From Sambucus nigra (taxonomy: Eukaryota; Streptophyta; Magnoliopsida; Dipsacales; Adoxaceae), in assembly GCA_949130495.1 (NCBI GenBank), contig CASBWL010000042.1:868001-932000 (forward strand): 64,000 nt of DNA. Direction: 5' to 3'. Below are positions 49,801 to 61,763 of the stretch, piece by piece. The notes beneath the pieces are model-generated. The model saw only the letters and a program-made list of their open reading frames with translations. It searched no databases and was not told the DNA's origin. A program made the translations under genes and the position numbers. How positions within the stretch are numbered: the stretch's first letter is position 1; each line of letters starts with the position of its first letter.

Positions 49801-51707
49801 TCTAGTCGGTACATATTTTAGCAACTTTTCACATGCATCTCCAATTTTGAAAGCTCGAGGATGAGCTTGATTTTAAGTGGGGGTGAATGATGGAAGTTAA
49901 AGCTATTTTAATATTTTCTTGCATTTTAAGTATTATATTGTATTTTTCGTCTTATTAGTTGTTTAGTATATCATTTATATTTTTTTAGTAACGGGTTGAG
50001 AGGAAGTTTCTAGAAGGTTCCAGTAGTTAGTGTTGTCATGGATGAGTTGTCATGACAACTCATGGCAACTCATCTAATGACAACTCACACTTAGCTAATA
50101 GCATTTAGAAGGTTTCATTTTGACATGGGATGTTTTTAGGAGTTAGTTATAGCTTACATGGGCTTACACCCTCTCAACCAATAGGAGCTTAGGAGATCCT
50201 TTCTAGAATCTTCTATCCCCCCCCCCCTATAAAGGGCCTTAGTCCCTCATTTGTAAGGAACCGTATATTTGAAAAATATAAAGAAAGTCTAGTCTCGCTC
50301 TAGTTGTGTGTTTATTTTAGTTTTGGGTCTTTTGATGTGTAGTTTAGGTCATGTACATTTGTGGCTTTAATTCTATATTTTATTTGTAATCAAATGTGTG
50401 GTGTGCTTTGTAGGCCTGTAAGTTTTTAGAGGAATCCTATTGTCCGAAGTTCATGGTGGTGGTTGCACAAAAGAATCACCAAACCAAGTTCTTCCAATCT
50501 AATTCTCCTGATAATGTCCCCCCTGGTTAGTTAAACATTAGTAAAAGTAAAAGCATCGATTTATCTATAATTCATACTATATCTCTTGGATTTAATGCTA
50601 TCTTGTACTTCAAATATATGCAGGGACGATTATCGACAACAAAATTTGCCACCCGAAAAACAATGATTTTTACTTGTGTGCGCATGCTGGAATGATTGTG
50701 AGTAGACCTGTTTTACATTAATGTTTGGATTCTTACTTGTGAGACAAACTTGGGATATATTTGTTTCCAAAGTTGGAAAGATATTGGAAAACCATTCATT
50801 TAATGAGAAATTTTAAAAAGTTTGGAGAACTGGTGGGTAGTTTGGTGGGATGTTCTAATGTAAAAATTGAGAAAGTATATACCAGGAAAAAACAATAATG
50901 TTGATCATAAACACCCGTAATCTATTTAAAATATTTGTTGTTGATTATTAATATTTTATATGCAGGGTACCACCCATCCGACCCACTACCATGTTCTGCT
51001 GGACCAGCTTGGGTTTTCAGCTGATGATTTGCAGGAACTGGTTCATTCTTTATCTTATGTGTGAGCAGATTCTTTGAACTTTCATTGGTTGTATTACTTA
51101 TGTCATTTTGTGGATAATTTTGTAAGATGATTTATGTATATGATTCTTAAAAGGTATATACTCCTTTTCCCATTTAGGTAGGTATTGCATGAAAATTACA
51201 CTGACATCCGGTGTTGTAGAATAACAAGAGCTTTGTTTTGCAGGTACCAAAGGAGCACCACAGCCATTTCTATAGGTATTATACTTTTCTCATCTTGTAA
51301 ACTGACTCCACCTACCCCCACCCCCAGTCCCACCACCCCAACACTTAAGCACATTGTGCTGAAATACACCTCGTATGAAACATTTTACCGCTGGCCTATA
51401 TGATTTAACTCATCGGGAAGGCTGTAATGTATTTTGTAATTTGAATGGTTGTGTTAGGATTAATGTGTGTAGTTTTCAGTGTACTTTTTAGAAATTAAAT
51501 ATATAGATGTTGCTCTTTTGTCTTGGTGTAGTTGCTCCAATATGCTATGCCCATCTGGCAGCTGCACAGGTTTCCCAGTTTGTGAAGTTCGATGAAATGT
51601 CGGAAACATCATCTAGCCATGGTGGGCTCAGCGCTGCTGGTGCTGTTCCAGTGCCAGAACTCCCAAAGCTCCATAAGGATGTCAGCAGTTCTATGTTTTT
51701 CTGTTGA
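43883..51707 (+). CDS. AGO4: Argonaute protein, AGO4 clade (22 coding exons, 896 aa)
   Basis: Binds 24-nt siRNAs and guides RNA-directed DNA methylation in the nucleus (family knowledge). Exons: 43883-44074, 44200-44405, 44560-44784, 44877-45013, 45092-45189, 45284-45381, 45567-45735, 45817-45933, 46027-46134, 46243-46305, 46424-46537, 46628-46793, 46892-47004, 47106-47243, 47513-47640, 47792-47857, 48560-48623, 50414-50525, 50624-50697, 50966-51060, 51244-51275, 51532-51707. All introns are GT-AG and phases agree. PAZ spans about 254-375, MID/PIWI about 450-860. Catalytic Asp632 (GMDVSHG), Asp714 (FRDGVSES) and His846 (CYAHLAA) are kept, so slicing is plausible; the end is SMFFC. The N-terminus and C-terminal half read like AGO4; [12 protein letters not shown] and [12 protein letters not shown] recall AGO6/AGO16. 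Oddity: the usual NHHT is NHQT. The start is the first in-frame ATG after a likely 5'-UTR acceptor. Confidence 0.95.
48654..50351 (+). mobile_element. Non-autonomous LTR retrotransposon in Argonaute intron 17
   Basis: LTRs at 48654-49108 (455 bp) and 49888-50351 (464 bp) share tgagaggaag, tctagaaggttcca and gtcatgacaactcat blocks and a TATA-like tataaagggcc. A tRNA-Met primer site (tgctatcagagtagg) follows the first and the tract ttaagtgggggtgaa precedes the second. The flanks tatac and tgtac fit a 5-bp duplication with one change. The first base of the left LTR appears mutated (AG for TG). The interior has a Pro-rich frame (49251-49592) and no pol. It enlarges the intron to about 1.8 kb in the gene's own orientation. 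Confidence 0.85.
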
Positions 51708-51750
51708 TTGAGGATGAGCCACTGCACAGGTTAAAGGCCCCTCCAGTTTT

Positions 51751-51924
51751 GAAGAACTCGTTAGTATAGCTAGTTCTTGCGGTTTACTTATTGGTATTCA
51801 CATTTGGAACTATTTTTTATAGGAAGTTTTTGATATTTGAAGAACTCATTAGTATAGCTAGTTCTTGCGGTTTACTTATTAGTATTCACATTTGGAACTA
51901 TTTTTTATAGGAAGTTTTGGATAT
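51751..51924. repeat. 88-bp tandem duplication in the Argonaute 3' UTR
   Basis: Two near-identical copies (51751-51838 and 51839-51924) begin gaagaactcgttagtatagc. They differ at only a few bases and lie 44 bp after the stop codon. Confidence 0.93.
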
Positions 51925-51926
51925 GA

Positions 51927-53199
51927 TACTCTATGAACACAATGGGTGGTGTTTATTTCTTCTTAGGTTCCTTTTGTTCATATGATTGTTTTCTGAGAAG
52001 GCAAGAGGGTGAACTTGGATGGAATGTAATTATATGCTTGTTTATGTTTATGGTATACGTTGGTAAAATGCATCTTTAATGCATTGAAATTTTTGGTGAT
52101 GTTTACAAATCGACTTATTTTCTGAGCAAACTAATCTTTCCCCAGTCGCACCATAAAACAATATTTGGATCTCAGAAAAATAAATGTTTGAATCTTGGAA
52201 AATCTGTAATACTACTACAGTTATGTTTCCTCGATGTATAATCCTATCTATTTCATTAAGCTTTAGCATGTTAATGGTCATTACTATTTTATTTAGTTTA
52301 TATATATTTGATGGCTTATGTTGTATGAAGCATTATTCATAGCATCTGTTTTGAATGGAAATGGCCGATTGTCTTTCTGTCACGTTGGCATAATGTTGCA
52401 GATCCCAAAGAAGACAACCCCAAGTTTATTTAGTCTTATTAATTAATTTTAGTGGTTACATATAAATATCAGATCTAAAATTTTAAAAAACACAAGCATT
52501 GCACGGTTGCATGCTAGTATTGATAAAATTGGGAGATGAAAGAAAATTACACTAAAAGGTCTAATAAATTGCGGTGTAAGTGTGTGTATTGCAGTTTCCC
52601 CCCAAGATTCAATTGTTGTGTAAATGATTGCATATGTAGAGATGTCCAAACATATACCTTCAATAAAATCAATATATATAAACAAAGGGAGACAGTGATA
52701 CTTAATAAATCTTCTCAATCTAATAATATCAGGAAAATTGTTACATAAGCCATAAGTGGATCACATCCACGTATAAGAGAATAATCTCGAGTTACTTCAC
52801 GTTATGGATTAAATTTTTTAATAATGTTAGATAACTCGAATTAATAAAAAAAGACAAAAAATGTGGTCTTCAAAGAAGTCTTCGATTCATTTAATAAAAG
52901 TACGTTAAATTCAATTGAAACATGAAAATTACTTTCATATATTTCATTTGTAAACTTTGTGATTAACCAAACTGATGCTTATTGCAATCACAGGCCAATC
53001 CCTAAATACATCATGAGAAAGGTGACATTACTTAAGTACCTTCAAAAGGACGGGATGGACAATACAGGTGCAGGTTTTAAGAAAATGGAAGACTCGTAAT
53101 AATAAAGTAAACAATGAAATCATGAGCACTGACCTGATACTACTTGATGAAAATGTATTCACTTCATATATCTCTAACCCATATAAATTTTTGTACTAT
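51927..53199. other. No recognisable gene; Helitron-like 3' terminus at 52494
   Basis: AT-rich intergenic sequence. The Helitron-like end at 52494-52517 is listed separately. Around 52977-53100, exon-like sequence (cttaagtaccttcaaaagg...) may be the upstream end of the RPA1-like relic. Confidence 0.45.
52494..52517 (+). mobile_element. Helitron-like 3' terminus
   Basis: aagcattgcacggttgcatg-CTAG followed by T. The final CTAG, a GC-rich hairpin-forming stretch just before it and a T at the insertion side match plant Helitron 3' ends. The 5' end was not identified. Confidence 0.5.
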
Positions 53200-56100
53200 A
53201 CCAAAAATTTCACTTACACACATTCATTTCTTTTCAAAAGGACATCACATCCATTCTTGCATAAGGAAGAAATTAATTGACCAGTTCAAACAGTTGCTGA
53301 ATGAGGGGGAAATTTACACAATCTCTACGCTCATAGATATGGATAACAAGCCTAACTTGTCACCCCCAAATACATGATTTACTTCTAACCCAACACCTTG
53401 GTCAAAGAAATTTTAGGGAATTACCCAAACATTAGTTGCCATCGCTTTGAATTACTCGATTTTAACCATGCCTCATTAAGGACAGATAACAAGAAACTAT
53501 CTGGTGAGAATTACATACACGATAAATTTATACTAAGATCTATTATAATTTTTAACTCTAAACAAACGTAGTAGGAGTATTGATTAGCATGAGCGATATT
53601 GAAGATCAATTAGCGAGGGGAAGTGTGATAAAAAAGGGTTATTCAGCTACAAAACAAAAGGTAAACTGTTATTGCATATCTTAGTACGTTCATATAATTG
53701 CTTATATAAATACATATGTTTAATACGTTATACAAGTACAGCGAGGCCAAACTACAAATAACGTTGTGGGCCGATAATGCACATGATTTAGATGAAGATA
53801 TTTTAAAAAACTTATCATCACCGATATCATCATAGTTATCTCATCTAGAACTATTAAGTTATTCCAAGGTAAACTTCTTGTCCTAATATAGATTTTTAAC
53901 ACACATTTACCTATAATATTTATTTATGTAATAACTTATACATTTTCATAATAAATTACAAATTATTTTCTCTTACACTTTTCAAATACATTTATTTACT
54001 TCTGCATTAAGCTCCATTTCCCTATATCCATCATACTTTCAATCTATTAAACACCTAATACATTTACAAATATGTTCAATTATCCCATTTCCCAGGAAAT
54101 TACTCCCTCTTCGCTACAAATGCAAGCAAGGTTTACATCAATCCATACATACCGGAAGTTTCATCATTGAAGGACGGGTAATGCACTATACATTTTTTAA
54201 TAATTCTTTCAACTATGAATATACACATGTCACTATTGCAAACATTCTCCGATAACATCTCTCGACATCATTCAAATGCATGCAACAACTGAACACAAAG
54301 CAGAGTTAAAATCAATTGAAGAAATTTTGTCGATCAGATCCAGTGCACAACCGGAGGTATTCAAATTTACGTAATTCTTCAAACACATTGATTCCTTATT
54401 TAATGATCATATTACAACATAAAATTAACATTCAATTAATATATATCCAATGTTCATTTCATGTAAAGAGAAGATCATCGACGTGGATACACAATATGGT
54501 TGGTTCTACTTATCATGCACTGAGTGTAATAGAAAGTGTAACCCACTATCTACAACATTTTGGTGTGACCATTGCAACATTGAAACCAAATTCCCTAAAC
54601 TAAGGTATGAAGTAATATATACTAACAATTATCAACAAACCTTATAAACTAATTATATTTTTTCTCATGAAGGTATCGCTTGAGTGTAAAAGTCAAGGAC
54701 ACAGTGGGTGAAAAACCTTTTTTCATTTTTGATAAGAAAGCAGAGAAGATCCTTCATATCCCTGTCACACAGCTACACACCATACTAGAAAAGGTAATAA
54801 CTTATATATAATAGCATATCATTTAAAGTTATATTTCTTAAATTAATCATACCATCAATATTACAGGAACAAGACAGTAACAAAATATCCACATTGCTCA
54901 ATATTATAGTGGGTAAGACATACCAATTCAACATCAAGGTTGAGGATTACAATTTTAAGCATGGGTCCTTGTAATACCCCGCCCGCCCGGGGAGAGCGAG
55001 CGGAGCGCCACTGTCGATAAAACTAACCAAAATCCACAATATAACAAGGTATAGAGCATCTAAACCCCACAATATAAAAAGAATCCACTAATCTCAAATT
55101 TCTCCAAATTAAATAAAACCAAAATTAACTCGAAATAAAATAAATCTCCAATGCTTTATACATCAAAATAAATACAAATCTTCCCATCTTGTATACTCGA
55201 ATATTCTTCCCAATAATAATCCATGCTAAATATCATTCTCCAAACAAATCCAAAGCGCCCAAAAATTCGCGCTAACCTGCCACTAAAAGAAAATATGGGG
55301 AAGTACATAATACGACAGGAAAAATGCTCAACAAAAATGTTAGTGATGAATAAAACGTAACAATACGAATACGAATATTCAAATCAACGTGAATCTCATA
55401 AGAAATTATATCAATATAATTTCTCAACAACACATTAACCGGATCACCAGGCCTTACCACCATACCGCGCCTATGCATATTTTTAGCATATCCGAAAAAA
55501 AGAATATTGGCAGGTGCCCAACCTCAATGCCATATTAAAATCTCATGATAACATGCTCAACACCAAATATAATACCACATGAATCGAAATTAGATTGCAA
55601 TAAATATTTCCAGATTTCCAAATGAATTTCTAAATTCAAATATGAGTCAATAATCACAAGAAAACAACGAGAATAATACTCGCGAGATTTAGGAGCATAT
55701 TGTGTAAAACCCCATACCTCAAAATCATCACATAATTCAACCTCAAAATTTAATCATACCATCACGTTCCTCTTGTGGAAATAATCAAATCTCGTTCTAG
55801 CCCAAACTCGAGAAAACAACAAATAAGCCTTCTAATCTAAGGTTGAAATTTTGAATAAGTTTGGGGCTATGGTTTGTATATGAAAGGGAGTAATTTTGGA
55901 GAGGTCTTCTGGTTGAAAAGTTTGAGAAAAAGTGACTTGAAAAGTCCAGCCACGAATTTGTTGATATATAAAGGATTAAGTGTTTGATTAAGAAAAAAGT
56001 TCTAATCAAGTACAAACATTAAAAAGTTTATCCCGAACGATTGGATCGTTGAAATTGGATGAAATTTTACAGAAAATTAGCAGAAGACGAGAGGAAGGTG

Positions 56101-56637
56101 TCCAAAAAATTTCAACTCGATCGGAACGTTCAATATTTTTAAATATTTGTTTGCTAGAGAGTTTTGTGTTTTGAGGACTCTTAGAGTGTTTTAGGTTTTG
56201 AGGACTCTTCTATATAATAAAAATTCAATTAAAACTCCATTTTAATTCCAATTTCGAAACCGTTTGAAATTAAAATAAAATCCAACATATTTTAGCCATA
56301 AAAATAATTTTACCAAAAACTTTATTTTCCTCTATATTTTGAAAATACCCCAAAATTACGTGGGTTGTTACAGTCATGTTCCTACACAATGAACAAAATC
56401 AACAATGAAGATACATTCAACACTGATCATCCAATAAACATAACTCAATCCCAGATAAATACCCTATATTTTGTGATGATATTGCTTTCAATTATAAAAC
56501 TAACCTTTCTACTCATACGCTTCACTAAACAGGGACAGAAGAGAACATTTCCCTCATCATTAAGTATGTCCGATGGCAACATAGACCTGCACACAAAGGC
56601 TCCAACTAAAAAATACCAAGGTCTACATATTGAGTGA
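53200..56637 (+). pseudogene. RPA1-like (replication protein A 70-kDa) gene, broken by frameshift and solo LTR
   Basis: RPA1 binds single-stranded DNA through OB folds; Helitrons often carry RPA1-like genes. Pieces in order: first OB fold (53230-53340, IRKKLIDQFKQLLNEGEIYT; 53400-53502, CHRFELLDFNHASLRTDNKK); then VVGVLISMSDIEDQLARGSV (to about 53660); second OB fold (53745-53870, KLQITLWADNAHDLDED then IIIVISSRTIKLFQ, with a frameshift between); 54096-54178 (YSLFATNASKVYINPYIPEV); C-terminal zinc-ribbon domain (54470-54602, CTECNRKC and CDHC); 54674-54794 and 54868-54969. The last exon is cut at 54970 by a solo LTR and resumes in frame after 56372 (SYTMNKINNEDTF). The frameshift and the insertion make it non-functional. 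Exon edges are approximate. Confidence 0.8.
54970..56372 (-). mobile_element. Solo LTR (1.4 kb) inside an RPA1-like exon
   Basis: Starts TGTAATACCCCGCCC and ends GGGTTGTTACA. On the minus strand it begins TGTAACAACCC, as in many plant Ty3/gypsy (Tekay-type) LTRs. gtcct before and gtcat after fit a 5-bp duplication with one change. No internal region or second LTR adjoins, so LTR-LTR recombination probably removed the rest. Confidence 0.75.
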
Positions 56638-56851
56638 GTATTTATTCTTCCTAAAATTTTATATTCAATTACGTGGTAAAATAATAATAAATAGATTAAA
56701 ATTACATTTAACTTTTATATTTTATTATATTGTGCAGTCACCATTCATTGGAATCGACTTAAAGAATACTCTTCGTGCATTTAGAAAAAAATTATTACCA
56801 GTAATCAAACTATCTGATTTCATTTGCTACACCATAAAACAATATTTATAA

Positions 56852-57449
56852 TATAACCTCTATATATAAATTCCTTATATTCCCTCAAAATCAATCTAAC
56901 CACTTCCTCTTTCCATATGCACATAATAATGAGCGGAATGGTTCAAGCAATCACATTTATGGACGATAAAAAAAATAAGCGGGAAATAAAGGGTTATACA
57001 AAGCCACTTATCTCTAACAAATGGTAACTGCATTATCATAGCCAATAACTCTGATTCAGGCCTCTTTACGCATTTACATTACAATTATTTCAGACTATAT
57101 TGCTGAGCAAATTGTTCCTATTTCTGTAATCACTTTGGATTTGATTAATGTTGCCATTTACTTCTTTGATATTTCATAATCTAACCTCTTATATTGGAGT
57201 AATGTCTATTAATAAAATAATAGACGAAATATATCTTTTAACTTGGGATTGATAAAATGTACTAATGGGATTGTTGGTTATGAGGGTTGTATTGAGAAAA
57301 AATGCGTAAAAAGGCCAAGTACAAAACTTAATGGATGAAAACTTAAGTATTAGATGTTGGTATTAAATCGTAGTTATATAGCACATTAAACATATGATTG
57401 CATGGAGATAAAAATCCTAGATTCATGTTAAATTAAATTTAAACTTGAT
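56852..57449. other. No recognisable gene
   Basis: AT-rich, with no coding or repeat signal beyond low complexity. Confidence 0.5.
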
Positions 57450-58140
57450 ATATCATATGCTATGAGTGTATTTAAAATTCCTAATTATGTTCGGGACGAT
57501 GTCCGAGGACTCATGAGCATTTTTTGGTGGTCAAGTGGGAAAAATAAAAGGGGATATATTGGAAGTGCTAGACAGAGTTGCGCAAACAAAATTCTAATGG
57601 GGCGCTGGTCTTTATGGATTCAAAAGCTTTTAAACTTGCGTTTGTAGCAAAAAAGCATGGCAAATTTTGAAAAATCATCCATCGTTGGTGTTTCGTATGG
57701 TATAAGAAAAATACTTTCCAAATATCTACTTTTCGCAGGAGAAAAAAGGCAACAATTTACCTTACATTTGGAAAAGTATTTGAGAGGATTCAAAAGTTCT
57801 TGACCAGGGGGTCCAGTGGAGGATTGGGAGTGTTGCAAATGTACACAATTAAAAGGATAAGTAGTTGACCCGACCTTGTCTATTGAAACCATTTTCCCTT
57901 TACAATACACTCGATGAAAATCACATGGTTAGTGACACGATGGACTCTGAAAACATAGTATAAAATGAATTACTCATTTGAAATATTTTTTGTGACTCAT
58001 ATATGGATGAAATTCCATTTTCCCTTGCGTACTTCGACGACGTTGAAATCTGGAACTAGACAAAAAAGAAGCATCAACCTTTCAAAGTAAATTTCGACGG
58101 GGTTGTATTTAAAGATCGGAATAGTGTTGGCATACGGGTG
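57450..58140 (+). pseudogene. LINE fragment (post-RT region and RNase H start)
   Basis: The plus strand gives MSVFKIPNYVRDDVRGLMSI and FWWSSGKNKRGYI, the segment after the reverse-transcriptase core of plant LINEs. Further frame-shifted pieces follow: LAFVAKKHGKF-like sequence, then GNNLPYIWKSI, SKVLDQGVQWRIGS, and near 58080-58130 FKVNFDGVVFKDRNSVGIRV, which begins an RNase H domain. Several stops and frameshifts; the RT core is missing. Confidence 0.75.
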
Positions 58141-60327
58141 CTACATGTTTATATTTTCAGTTGTTAAATAGGAGGAAAATGCCCCGACCCACAATCTACC
58201 TAATCATACAAAATACAAATTTGATGTCTATATGTGGTATAAAAATCTAAAATATGTACCTTTGATATTAGATTGACATAAAGATCTGTTTTTTCTTCAA
58301 TAAAAAGTAAAATAAAATAAACTTCGGGTATATCAGATTTTTATTTTAGATGTTTTTGGTAACTTGACCATTCTCATTATGCAGGGAACTATTATATACT
58401 TCTGCAAAGAGAAATATGTTAATCCTTATTTTTTTTATATTAATATTAATTGTCTGATTTACTCATTCAAAATAATTAGACTTCTACTCGCATATGTATG
58501 ATACATATGATTTGATTTATTCAATGTATTATTGATAACATATAACCTCCATTTTCATTTTTGGTTGCATTTTTGATGTATTATCTTTTTAAGTCATTGT
58601 GTTACTACAAGCCTGAATTATTTTTATAGTTTTCACTAAGTATTCAATTTACATATAGGTGGCCTTAGGGTTTGCATTTATGTTGAAGAATATGTCGATG
58701 CAGTTGAGAACAAAAGCAGATGGATGTTTAAATATTTATTGTAAGTATATATTATTAATTCAACGCGCGATATTAAAAACAAACTGAATATTTCAAATGG
58801 TCATTCGAATGATAACATAATCCTTTGCGGTGCCGCTTTTGCTTGATTGGAATGAGGTATAATAAACTTGATTAAGCAATAAACATATTACCTTCTAACC
58901 AATTGGGGATAGAGATAAAATCGTTATAACATGTTGCATGAAATATATAATGCACACGATGCTGGTACATAATAGATGGATCATTTATGCGAGCCTTAGG
59001 ATTCACTCCACTACATTTGAAAAAAAGGTAACTTATGATAATTAAGTTTATCCATTAAATTATACACTAAATTCTATGAACCCTTAGAATCAACTAATCA
59101 CGCGATCTAAAACATCAATTATAACATGATTTTCAATATCACATTTCTCAACATTTAATCATTTTATATTACTAATTAAACAAGATTGATAAATAGTTTT
59201 ATGTTTTGTAATGCAGCCCTTGCAACGGACGTTAAATTAATTTTTAAGGGAAGTGGGAATCCATTGTGTTGTCGCTTTTGCTTAATTGGAAGGAGGTACT
59301 ATACACTTTATAATGTAACATAAATATTTCCATCTATTCAATTGGGAATAGGCTTAATTTCGTCAAAATAACATATTGCAAGAAATATATAAGGTCTACA
59401 ATGGTACAATACCACCACTGGATCATTTATGAAATGCATTCAAATTCAAAGAAGCTATAGGAGGGAGTTATTTATTGTTTATCAAAAAGGTAACTCATCA
59501 TTTTCAAGGTTTCTCATTCAATTATATCATACATTACATGAAAGATTGAAAAGAGTTGTTTAACATAAATAAAACGTCTATAATAAACTGCTTCAAAGTA
59601 TCACATTCCTTAATATTTAATCATTTTTACCTAAGAATTGCACACCATTCTCAAGCATTCAATGATTATATCCAAATAAAAACTAAAAATACATTATATA
59701 TAATCAATAGTTTACCATGTACATTTATACATTACTAATATATAAATTCTCCGTAACTGTTGATCAGGAAACCATAGTGACCTTTGTTGTAGGAGGATAT
59801 ATAATTGGTGCTACAATTTTTGGGGGGATGAATGACAAGAATACTTGAAAATTTTTATACGCCATCACCGTATTCTTTGTCGGAGAAATAATAACCAACA
59901 TTGATACATCCACTTGATAGTTTCAAAGTTTGAATGACATCCATGAGGACAAATTTACATTTATGAATCATACAATGCTTCTATCACTGATGCATTGCTT
60001 ATCACAAATGGTTTCATAAGAAATGGATGACGTTTCCCGTCTTACCTTTATCTACTAATGTTCAAATTGGTGAAATATGCAAAATGTTAATTGTCTGAAT
60101 ATATGCTTATCTTTGTATTTTGTAATTGGGAATAAAATGGAATTTCGATGTTATTATCGTTCTGTTTGAATGGTTAGAATATAGCCATCGTTTGGCACAC
60201 ACTGTGTTACATCTTTTGGTTGATTGTTTAATAGGGTATTTATGTACTCAACGAGATAATTTAATATTATATTCCCTATATAATGTACAAATCCGACAAC
60301 ATAAATGGAAACCAATCCTTATAATGC
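58141..60327. other. Unrecognised region with a diverged ~435-bp duplication
   Basis: Segments starting near 58811 (cctttgcggtgccgcttttgcttgattgg) and 59245 (ccattgtgttgtcgcttttgcttaattgg) share a series of matching blocks over about 380 bp, including exon-like ends followed by gaggta/aaggtaac. They look like two decayed copies of one multi-exon fragment that I cannot name. No intact gene. Confidence 0.5.
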
Positions 60328-60356
60328 ACCCACGCATCCCGCGGGGCTAAAACCTA
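60328..60356 (+). mobile_element. Degenerate Helitron-like 3' terminus
   Basis: The sequence acccacgcatcccgcggggc followed by taaaaccta resembles the CCCRCGCATCGCGYGGG hairpin and short AT tail of plant Helitrons, but the final CTAG is replaced. It may close an old Helitron that included the RPA1-like gene upstream. Confidence 0.45.
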
Positions 60357-61763
60357 TTGTAGTTCAATATTAGAGTCATTATGAATTGTTATAGAAAGTC
60401 TACATGGCATCCAAGTAGTCATTCTAATTCAAGCCAATAATTTGTTGTCAATCTATATGTCTAATAAAAAATTACTTACAAAATATTACAACATTCATCA
60501 ATCTAGTTTCCTAACTCACACCCGAGTAATAAAAGATAAATTTGTACTCAATGCTAAGGTACGACTCCCTTGCTCTTTATTTGTTAACACAGTGAAGGGT
60601 CCAGGATTTTTTATCAGGACGAAAAAAGTTTCGAATAGTGTTGGAGCTTCGGGTGCAGAAGTCATTGGGGTGGTTTTTAGGGTTAATTCGAGTTTTATAC
60701 AAATTATAACTTTGATTTGAGTTTTATACAAACTTATTACGTTTTTTAACCTAAAAGTTGCAAAAATCTCTTTATTTATGCCTCTAATTTATATTTTTAT
60801 GTATAATACCCTATTTTTTTTAATGTTTTTTGGGAAACTCAGGAGGGGCCTTCGCCCCTCCTCGCCCTAATGTAGATAAGCCCCTGTGTTCACACATGGG
60901 GTTAATTATTATAGGGGCTTTATCGGTCATAGCTATCACCATTGATTTCTTCATGGGAAATTATTTGGGTCTGTCCATAACGACTCGCCCTAGGACTCAT
61001 TACCCTTGTTAAATTTAAGGTTCAATTGTAAATTTAATCCTGAAGTTTAGAGTGATTTCAAAATTTTATCTTATTTTTTCCATTTTTGTATTGTTAACCT
61101 TGACGTTTTATTTTTAAGCGGAATCAAGTAGTATAAAAAGACAAAAAAAGGCACAATTCACCATTTGGACAATACGTGGCATAGGAGTGGCCCAATACAC
61201 ATGTATATTGTGTCCCCACTTCAACTAAACCAAAATCGAGAGAGTTTTGGTCATTCATTTTTACCTCTCTCTCTCTCTCAACTCTTCGTCTTTAATAACT
61301 TTCTCTCCATTTTGAGGAACACAAACCCTCTCTAATTTCATAATTTTTTTCATTTATTATTTTGTCTTAAAGTTCATGTTGATATATGTATTTAAAAATT
61401 TAGTTTCTCGACTGAACCATGACTTATTTGTAGATAAAGACTCTTCTTTGATCTTTGTTTTACAAATAATTTCACTAATTTATTATTTTGTTTGCATGTG
61501 CCTTGTCTTTGTGGTATTGAGTACTTATTTAAAGGATTCTTCAAAAGTAGGGTTTGCATGTCACTGCTTTAACATGACATTTATTAACTTTATGTTAATT
61601 TTTGTTCTTAATTATGGTTATCTTTCTTGTACAGTAAAAGATGATACCTTTTCCTTACCTTGGCTATTGACCACCATGGAAGGTTTAAGTATTTTCCAAC
61701 ATGAAGAAAATACTTAAACGAGAAGGTAAACTACTTTAACTTTTGTGATGTAGAATTAATGTC
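60357..61763. other. No recognisable gene
   Basis: A 113-codon frame (61376-61717) with hydrophobic stretches is in AT-rich DNA just upstream of the MuDR-like relic and could be chance. A CT-rich, leader-like tract lies at 61262-61330. Confidence 0.45.
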
